From Streptomyces sp. PR69 (GTDB taxonomy: Bacteria > Actinomycetota > Actinomycetes > Streptomycetales > Streptomycetaceae), in assembly GCF_026420845.1 (NCBI RefSeq), contig NZ_JAOWCB010000013.1, positions 119,008 through 183,007 on the forward strand: a stretch of 64,000 nucleotides of DNA, written 5' to 3'. The position numbers were made by a program, and so were the translations under genes. The notes under the pieces were generated by a model. It searched no databases. It worked only from the letters and a program-made list of their open reading frames with translations, and was not told where the DNA came from. Below are positions 58,758 to 64,000 of this stretch, one piece after another (the first letter of the stretch is position 1; the number at the start of each line of letters is the position of its first letter).

Positions 58758-59909
58758 ATGACCGCCACGCTCAAGGACGCGACCGCGATCGTCGGCATAG
58801 GGCAGACCCCCTTCGCCCGCCGGCTCCCCGAGCCGGAGAAAACCCTGGCCTGCCGTGCCGTCCTTGACGCCCTCGCCGACGCCGGCATCGACCCCTCGGA
58901 GGTCGACGCCTTCGCCTCGTACACCATGGAGGCGACCGACGAGGTGGAGATCGCGAAGTCCATCGGCGCGGGCGATGTCACCTTCTTCTCCCGGGTCGGC
59001 TACGGAGGCGGCGGCTCCTGCGCCACCGTCGCCCACCTCGCCGCCGCGATCGCCACCGGCCAGGCGAACGTCGGCGTCGCCTGGCGGTCCCGCAAGCGCG
59101 GTTCAGGGCCCCGCCCCTGGACGAACACCGCCGTCCAGCTCCCCACCCCCGCCCAGTGGACCCGCCCCTTCGGCCTGCTGCGGCCCGCGGACGAGATCGG
59201 CATCCTGGCCCGCCGCTATATGCACGAGTACGGGGCGACCCGCGACCACTTCTTCAATGTCGCCCTCGCCTGCCGCAACCGCGCCAACCAGAACCCGGCC
59301 GCGGTGATGTACGAGCGGCCGCTCACCCGCGAGATGTATATGACCGCCCGCTGGATCAGCGAGCCGCTCTGCCTCTTCGACAACTGCCTGGAGACGGACG
59401 GCGCGCTGGCCTGTGTGCTCGTCGGCGCCGAACGCGCCCGCGACTGCCGCCGCCGGCCGGTGTACATCCACTCCGCGGCGCAGGGGCTGCCCGCCCAGCA
59501 CCACGGGATGGTCAACTACTGGACCGACGACCCGCTTTCCGGACCCGCCTGGACCGCCGCCCGACAGCTGTGGAAACAGGCGGACTTCGGACCGCAGGAC
59601 GTCGACGTGGCCCAGATCTACGACGCCTTCACCCCGCTCATCCCGCTGTCGCTGGAGGGCTACGGCTTCTGCGGACGCGGCGAAGGGGCCGCCTTCACCG
59701 AGGGCGGCGCGCTGGAGACCGGCGGACGGCTGCCGCTGAACACCTCCGGCGGCGGCCTCTCGGAGGCGTACGTCCACGGCTTCAACCTGATCACCGAGGG
59801 CGTGAAGCAGCTGCGCGGCTGCTCCACCGCCCAGGTGCCCGGCGCGGCCACCTGCCTCGTCACGGCGGGCGAGGGCGTGCCCACATCCGCGATCCTGCTG
59901 AGGAGTTGA
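58758..59909 (+). CDS. Thiolase-family protein (SCP2-thiolase/lipid-transfer type)
   Basis: A 383-residue thiolase-fold protein. IVGIGQTPFAR at the start, GYGGGGSCATVAHLAAAIA with Cys 88 as possible nucleophile, VAQIYDAFTPLIPLSLEGYG, and NTSGGGLSEAYVHGFN with a conserved His are typical of lipid-transfer-protein thiolases or aldolases such as Ltp2. These act with DUF35 proteins in side-chain cleavage of sterol-like acyl-CoAs. A DUF35 gene follows after 6 bp, supporting a complex. It is the first gene of a three-gene operon. Confidence 0.87.
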   Translation: MTATLKDATAIVGIGQTPFARRLPEPEKTLACRAVLDALADAGIDPSEVDAFASYTMEATDEVEIAKSIGAGDVTFFSRVGYGGGGSCATVAHLAAAIATGQANVGVAWRSRKRGSGPRPWTNTAVQLPTPAQWTRPFGLLRPADEIGILARRYMHEYGATRDHFFNVALACRNRANQNPAAVMYERPLTREMYMTARWISEPLCLFDNCLETDGALACVLVGAERARDCRRRPVYIHSAAQGLPAQHHGMVNYWTDDPLSGPAWTAARQLWKQADFGPQDVDVAQIYDAFTPLIPLSLEGYGFCGRGEGAAFTEGGALETGGRLPLNTSGGGLSEAYVHGFNLITEGVKQLRGCSTAQVPGAATCLVTAGEGVPTSAILLRS

Positions 59910-59915
59910 GCCGCC

Positions 59916-60365
59916 ATGCCCGGGGACACCCTGCTGCCGCCCGTGATCGACCAGGACGGCGCGCCCTTCTGGGAGTACGCGGCCCAAGGCCAACTGCGCA
60001 TCCAGGCCTGCGCCCGGCCCGGCTGCGGCGAGCTGCGCTTCCCGCCGCGCCCCTGCTGCCCGCACTGCCGCTCCTTCGACGCCGAGTGGCGGCCGATGTC
60101 CGGCCGCGGCCGGATCTGGTCGTACGTGGTGCCGCATCCGCCGCTGCTCGACGCCTACGCCGCCGTGGCCCCGTATAACGCGGCCGTCGTCGAACTCGCC
60201 GACGCGCCCCGCATCCGGCTGGCGGGCCATGTGGTCGCGGCCCCGGACGCGCCGCTCGACTCCGTCGACCCGGCGCGGCTGCGCATCGGCGCGCCGGTGC
60301 GGGTCGCGTTCACCGAGCAGGCGGGCGTCACCGTGCCGCGCTGGCTGCTGCTGGAGCGGGTGTGA
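59916..60365 (+). CDS. DUF35 OB-fold/zinc-ribbon acyl-CoA-associated protein
   Basis: A 149-residue protein. The N-terminal rubredoxin-like zinc ribbon has Cys 32, 37, 47/48 and 51 (ACARPGCGEL, PRPCCPHC), and an OB-fold follows (SGRGRIWSYVVPHPP ... PYNAAVVELADAP). DUF35 proteins bind acyl-CoA and partner thiolase-type aldolases. The stop overlaps the hydratase start by four bases (GTGA). Confidence 0.88.
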   Translation: MPGDTLLPPVIDQDGAPFWEYAAQGQLRIQACARPGCGELRFPPRPCCPHCRSFDAEWRPMSGRGRIWSYVVPHPPLLDAYAAVAPYNAAVVELADAPRIRLAGHVVAAPDAPLDSVDPARLRIGAPVRVAFTEQAGVTVPRWLLLERV

Positions 60366-61150
60366 GCGGGCCCCCGGCGGTACGGGTGGAGAAGGACGAC
60401 GCGACAGGCGTCGCGCTCGTCACACTCGACCGGCCCGGCCGGCACAACGCCGTCGACCTCACGATGGCCGCCGAACTGGCCGCCGTCTGGAAGGGCTTCC
60501 GCTACGACGACACGGTGCGCGCCGCGGTGCTCACCGGCGCGGGCGGACGGGCCTTCACCACGGGTGTCGACCGCTCGGCCGAGGTGCCCCAGCCCTCCTC
60601 CCCGTACGCGATCGACGACCCCCTGCTGACCATCGGCCCCAAGGCCAACGACCTGTGGAAGCCGGTGATCGCGGCCGTGGAGGGGATGGCCTGCGGCGGC
60701 GCGTTCTATCTGCTGGGCGAGGCGGAGTTCCTGGTGGCGGGCGAGGGGGCGGTCTTCTTCGACCCGCATACGACATACGGCATGGTCAGCGCGTACGAGG
60801 CGATCCTGATGGCCCAGCGGATGCCGTACGGGGAGGCCGCCCGGATGTGTCTGACGGGCACGGCCGAGCGGCTGACGGCCCGCCGGGCCTACGAGATCGG
60901 CCTGGTCTCCGAGCTGACGCCCGCGGGCGAGGCCGTGCCCGCCGCCCTGCGCACGGCCGCCGCGATCGCCGCCTCCCCCACGGAGGCGGTCCAGGGCACG
61001 GTCCGCGCCCTGTGGTCCGCCACGGAGGCCGCCCGCACCCAGGCGATGGCCCATGCGGCCCCGCTGATCGCCCTGGGCAGTCTGCCGCCGGAGCGCCAGG
61101 CGGAGCTGTTCCGCGGCCGCCGGGGCGGCGGGGACTTCCGCGAGCGGTAA
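60362..61150 (+). CDS. Enoyl-CoA hydratase/isomerase family protein
   Basis: A 262-residue crotonase-fold enzyme: VALVTLDRPGRHNAVDLTMA, GAGGRAFTTGVDRS and the oxyanion-hole VEGMACGGAFYLLGEAEF. The usual catalytic Glu segment (PExxLG) reads FFDPHTTYGMVS here, so the standard hydratase Glu seems absent; the protein may be an isomerase or hydrolase variant. The GTG start overlaps the DUF35 stop. It completes the operon. Confidence 0.87.
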   Translation: MSGPPAVRVEKDDATGVALVTLDRPGRHNAVDLTMAAELAAVWKGFRYDDTVRAAVLTGAGGRAFTTGVDRSAEVPQPSSPYAIDDPLLTIGPKANDLWKPVIAAVEGMACGGAFYLLGEAEFLVAGEGAVFFDPHTTYGMVSAYEAILMAQRMPYGEAARMCLTGTAERLTARRAYEIGLVSELTPAGEAVPAALRTAAAIAASPTEAVQGTVRALWSATEAARTQAMAHAAPLIALGSLPPERQAELFRGRRGGGDFRER

Positions 61151-61212
61151 GCATGTCGTCGTACGCCGTTTATTCACGGCGCGCCACGGCGGGGTGCGTC
61201 TATCCTCCCGCC

Positions 61213-62004
61213 ATGATCGACTGGACCAGGATCGAAGCCGCCGACTGCGCCGTGCCCGCCGACCGCACCATGGAAGAGCTGGTGCGTGAACTCTCCCGCG
61301 CCCTGGCGGACCCCGATCCGCTCATCCGGGACGGAGCGGCCTACTCCGTCCTCGCGACCTGGATAGCACGCGGGGTGATCGACGCGCCCCGGCGGCTGGC
61401 GCTGGGGGACGAGATGGCCGACCGCTTCCGTGACCCGGAGATCCAGGCCCGCACCTTCGCTCCCCTCGTCCTCGACATGCTCGTCGCCAAGGGGGACTTC
61501 AAGGCGCGCTGGGTGGACGCCTTCGCGGACTGGTACCCGAACGAGAAGGACCTGCGCGGCCACGACGAGAAGCTTGGCTGGCTGCACGCCGTCGCGCACG
61601 GCGCGGATCTGCTGGGCAGCTTCGGCCAGCATCCCGAGGTGGCGCCGGTGCGGATGCTGCACCTGGCCGCCGCGCGGCTGACCGCGCCCACCGTCCATGT
61701 GTACGAGCAGCTGGAGGACGACCGGCTGGCGCGGGCGGTCGCCCGCGTCCTCACCCGGCAGGACCTGAGCGAGCATGACGCGACCGCGTGGCTGGACCCG
61801 ATCGGCGTCTGCTTCGGAACGGACCACATCGGCGTCCCGGTCCCCGCGCACCTCTCCAATTGCCTGCGCACGCTCCGCCTGCTCTACATCCTCGCGGACC
61901 GCGGCGTGCGACCGGGCCCCGACGCGGCCCCGGAGGCGCTTCGCCACCGTGAAGCGGTCAAGGCCCGGCTCGCCTCGGTCCTCGACCTGATCGTCAAACG
62001 CTGA
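61213..62004 (+). CDS. DUF2785 family protein
   Basis: A 263-residue soluble, helical protein. Features are DPDPLIRDGAAYSVLATWIA, FAPLVLDMLVAKGDF, DEKLGWLHAVAHGADLLGSF and SNCLRTLRLLYILADRGVR. This fits DUF2785, whose function is unknown. The ATG at 61213 is chosen from homology; ATG 61153 is in frame but less likely. It lies 62 bp after the hydratase gene and may or may not belong to that operon. Confidence 0.78.
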   Translation: MIDWTRIEAADCAVPADRTMEELVRELSRALADPDPLIRDGAAYSVLATWIARGVIDAPRRLALGDEMADRFRDPEIQARTFAPLVLDMLVAKGDFKARWVDAFADWYPNEKDLRGHDEKLGWLHAVAHGADLLGSFGQHPEVAPVRMLHLAAARLTAPTVHVYEQLEDDRLARAVARVLTRQDLSEHDATAWLDPIGVCFGTDHIGVPVPAHLSNCLRTLRLLYILADRGVRPGPDAAPEALRHREAVKARLASVLDLIVKR

Positions 62005-62200
62005 GCCCGCCCCCCGCCCGCGGTGGCGCGGACCAACAGCCCCGCGCCGGTCGGCGCAGACGCCCTCCGGAAGGGGGACGCCCGACTGCGGGGGCACGTT
62101 CCGTGAAGTTCCGGCCCACGCTTCCGGCTCCACGCTCCGTGCGATGCACCTCAGCGCCCTGCTGACCTTTCCCGCCCTCGCGGTTGCATGCTGGGGCGCC

Positions 62201-62356
62201 AGGTCGCCCATAAACGACGCGTCTGCCAGGACGATGGCGCGGGCGGGGATGGTGGAAGAAGGCCGCATCCGGGAACACGTCCGCAAGGGCGGGGTGTGGC
62301 GCGACTCCGTCGTCCACGCGATGCTCGACCGCGAGTGGGCGGCTCAGCAGGGCTGA
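62201..62356 (+). pseudogene. C-terminal remnant of a GNAT (RimJ/RimL-type) acetyltransferase
   Basis: The frame encodes SPINDASARTMARAGMVEEG followed by RIREHVRKGGVWRDSVVHAM and a stop after LDREWAAQQG. This is the acetyl-CoA-binding and final strand part of RimJ/RimL-like acetyltransferases. Nothing of the N-terminal two thirds precedes it; the upstream sequence looks unrelated. The remaining gap bases (62005-62200, 62357-62487) hold no gene. Confidence 0.55.
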
Positions 62357-62487
62357 CCAGGCGTGCCGCCCGCGCGCTGCACGGCTGTCCCCGAAGACGG
62401 CCGTCGTACCGCTCACGGAAGGGGCTCCGTACGGCGGCCGCCGCTTCTGGGCCTCCCCCCGCGGTCCTGACGCTACGCCGCACCGGG

Positions 62488-62513
62488 CCCGGCCGCCACC
62501 AGGGGCGGCCGGG
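62488..62513 (-). terminator. Hairpin after afsK
   Basis: Perfect 10-bp stem CCCGGCCGCC-ACCAGG-GGCGGCCGGG, 10 bases after the afsK stop on the minus strand. Confidence 0.7.
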
Positions 62514-62523
62514 GGCGCACGGC

Positions 62524-64000
62524 TCAGCGCGGGGCGGGGCGGCCCGTGGCCGTGCCCTTGGCGGCGTCGAGGGCGTAGACGCAGCGGTCCTTGCTGCATG
62601 CGTACACGACGCCGCCCTGGACGACCGGCGAGCCGGTGATCTCCCCGCCGGTGGCGAGCTTCCATCGCAGCTGGCCGCCGCTCGCGTCCAGGGTGTACAG
62701 GACATGGTCGGCGGAGCCGAAGTGGACCCGGCCGTCGGCGGCCACCGGGGCGCCGACGACCCCTCCGCCCGCCGCGAAGCGCCATTTCGGCGTGCCGGTG
62801 ACCGCGTCGAGGGTGTAGAGCGCGCTGCCGCTGCCCACATGGACGTGGCCGCCCGCCACCAGCGGCGGCTCGATCGACTGCCGGGACTCGGTGGCGATGC
62901 GCCAGCGGTCCTTGCCGGTCGTGGCGTCCAGGGCGTACACCGTGCCGAGGTAGTCGGCCAGATACACGCCGCCGCCGGTGACGGCCGGCCCGGGGGCGAA
63001 CGCCGGCGGGGAGAGGAAGACCGCGGGGGCCTCGAAGTGCCAGCGCACCAGCCCGCTCGCGCTGTCGATCGCCAGGACGCGGGTGCCGGCCGCCGCGTAG
63101 ACATAGCCGTCCGACGCCGGATGGACCCGTACGGGCACATTGCCGCAGGAGGCGGCGTCGCCGACCGGGTAGGACCAGCGCTCGACGCCGGTGCGGGCGT
63201 CCAGGGCGCGCAGTCGTGCGTCCTTCCACACGTACACCGTGCCGTCGCAGATCGCGGGGCCCGCCTCGGGGGTCTCGAACTCCGTCTGCGCCCCGGCCGT
63301 CTCCCACAGCTTCTCGCCGCTGGAGGCCTCCCACGCCTGGACGCCGCCGCCGCGTGTCCCGGTCAGGACCGTGCCGTGGTCGGCCTTGAGGGAGTACACC
63401 CAGGCGTCGGTCTGGCAGCGCCAGCGCTCCTGCCCGTTCGCCGCGTCCAGCGCGTAGAGGGTGGGGCCGTCCGAGGCGTGGATACGGCCCTGGGACACGG
63501 CCATGGACCAGGCGACGTCCCGTGTCTTGAACTGGCGGCGGCCGCTGGCCACGTCCAGGGCGTGCACTTCGAACGAGGTGACGTACAGCAGCGCGCCGGA
63601 CACGACCGGGGTGCCCCATACGTCGTTCGACATGCGGAAACGCCAGGGCCGCCAGTGGGCGGGCGCGGCGTCCCGGGGCGGCGCGGGGGCCGGCACCCCG
63701 GGCGCGGCGCCGGGCGGTGGCGACGGGGCGGCGGGGGCGGCGAGCGGACTGGTCGGGAGGTCCGCGGCCAGTCCCGCGGGCGGCCGCACCCAGCCGGTCG
63801 CCGGTCCCGCGCCGACGTCGGCTCCGCGGGCCGCGGCCTCGGCGGCGCGCGGCCCCGGCCCGATGGGCACCTTGGAGCCCGCCAGCCGTACGGGAGCGGC
63901 GTCGGCGACGGCCGAGCCCGCGGTGCGCGGGTCCTCCGCGTGCCGGCGGGACCGGGGCGCTGCGGACGCGGCCCAGTCGGGTGTGGCGTGGGGCCTCGGC
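62524..64000 (-). CDS. afsK: AfsK C-terminal beta-propeller part (partial, runs off the right edge)
   Basis: The last 492 codons of a leftward gene. A Pro/Ala-rich linker (GWVRPPAGLAADLPTSPLAA) precedes about seven PQQ-type beta-propeller repeats of about 40 residues, with recurring units such as LYALDAANGQERWRCQTD, VYALDATTGKDRW and LYTLDASGGQLRW, ending VVYACSKDRCVYALDAAKGT. The N-terminal kinase domain of AfsK lies beyond the window. Identity rests on this propeller, the linker (VRLAGSKVPIGPGPR) and proximity to afsR/afsS. AfsK is a membrane-associated Ser/Thr kinase that phosphorylates AfsR. Confidence 0.85.
   Translation of the reverse strand, partial: PRPHATPDWAASAAPRSRRHAEDPRTAGSAVADAAPVRLAGSKVPIGPGPRAAEAAARGADVGAGPATGWVRPPAGLAADLPTSPLAAPAAPSPPPGAAPGVPAPAPPRDAAPAHWRPWRFRMSNDVWGTPVVSGALLYVTSFEVHALDVASGRRQFKTRDVAWSMAVSQGRIHASDGPTLYALDAANGQERWRCQTDAWVYSLKADHGTVLTGTRGGGVQAWEASSGEKLWETAGAQTEFETPEAGPAICDGTVYVWKDARLRALDARTGVERWSYPVGDAASCGNVPVRVHPASDGYVYAAAGTRVLAIDSASGLVRWHFEAPAVFLSPPAFAPGPAVTGGGVYLADYLGTVYALDATTGKDRWRIATESRQSIEPPLVAGGHVHVGSGSALYTLDAVTGTPKWRFAAGGGVVGAPVAADGRVHFGSADHVLYTLDASGGQLRWKLATGGEITGSPVVQGGVVYACSKDRCVYALDAAKGTATGRPAPR

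Noticed and set aside
1..64000. tRNA or rRNA genes and integration sites
   Set aside because: I saw no tRNA-like cloverleaf or rRNA sequence, no integrase and no transposase, though a tRNAscan run would be decisive.

Overview
The window is high-GC actinobacterial DNA and almost certainly Streptomyces. It carries the C-terminal part of an AfsK-type kinase, an AfsR regulator and an AfsS-type small protein, two XRE/DUF397 gene pairs, bifunctional FO synthase (FbiC), F420-type LLM oxidoreductases, GTG starts, and translational overlaps of the ATGA/GTGA kind. From memory, the gene order matches the S. coelicolor SCO4439 to SCO4423 core (carboxypeptidase, GPP34, XRE, DUF397 ... fbiC ... afsR, afsS ... 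afsK), interrupted by blocks of accessory genes. The locus comparison was not checked.

Layout. 1-3.1 kb: start of a D-Ala-D-Ala carboxypeptidase-like gene, a GPP34 protein, an XRE regulator and its DUF397 partner. 3.2-5 kb: divergent EthD-like protein and SDR sharing a palindromic operator. 5-8 kb: an unusual membrane Ser/Thr kinase and an ADP-ribosylglycohydrolase. 8-11.7 kb: fbiC and an F420-type oxidoreductase. 11.9-15.6 kb: a small LuxR-type regulator, a secreted two-cysteine protein, a lipoprotein and a MacB-like ABC transporter, which look like one module. 15.7-24.2 kb: PHP hydrolase, small membrane proteins, PadR pair, collagen-like membrane protein, a frameshifted glycosyltransferase, an excalibur lipoprotein, MmpS, and a TetR/hydrolase pair with a triple operator. 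24.2-28.1 kb: second XRE/DUF397 pair, then decayed P450 and acyl-CoA dehydrogenase remnants around an acyl-CoA ligase. 28-34.7 kb: amino-acid permease, aldehyde dehydrogenase, D-aminoacylase-type hydrolase, LLM oxidoreductase. 35-47.7 kb: a BMP-like protein and a 3600-residue RHS/YD-repeat polymorphic toxin with Hint and nuclease-like tip, then its probable immunity gene and two strong terminators. 47.9-52 kb: SDR, LLM oxidoreductase, thioesterase, amidohydrolase. 52.1-56.9 kb: polysaccharide deacetylase, afsR, afsS. 56.9-61.2 kb: acyl-CoA ligase, thiolase, DUF35, enoyl-CoA hydratase. 61.2-64 kb: DUF2785 protein, a GNAT remnant and the 3' part of afsK.

Themes. First, five promoters of lipid- or steroid-like catabolic genes, scattered over 55 kb, carry the same inverted repeat (TGACG-N3-CGTCA, one arm imperfect in two sites), which argues for one TetR-like regulon. 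Second, secondary-metabolism control (afsK/afsR/afsS) is present, with a SARP-type direct repeat and a long hairpin leader ahead of afsS. Third, there is marked gene decay: a glycosyltransferase with two 1-bp insertions, a P450 with truncation, deletion and frameshift, and acyl-CoA dehydrogenase, GNAT and other fragments. Fourth, the RHS toxin tip and immunity gene are visibly lower in GC than their neighbours, consistent with tip exchange.
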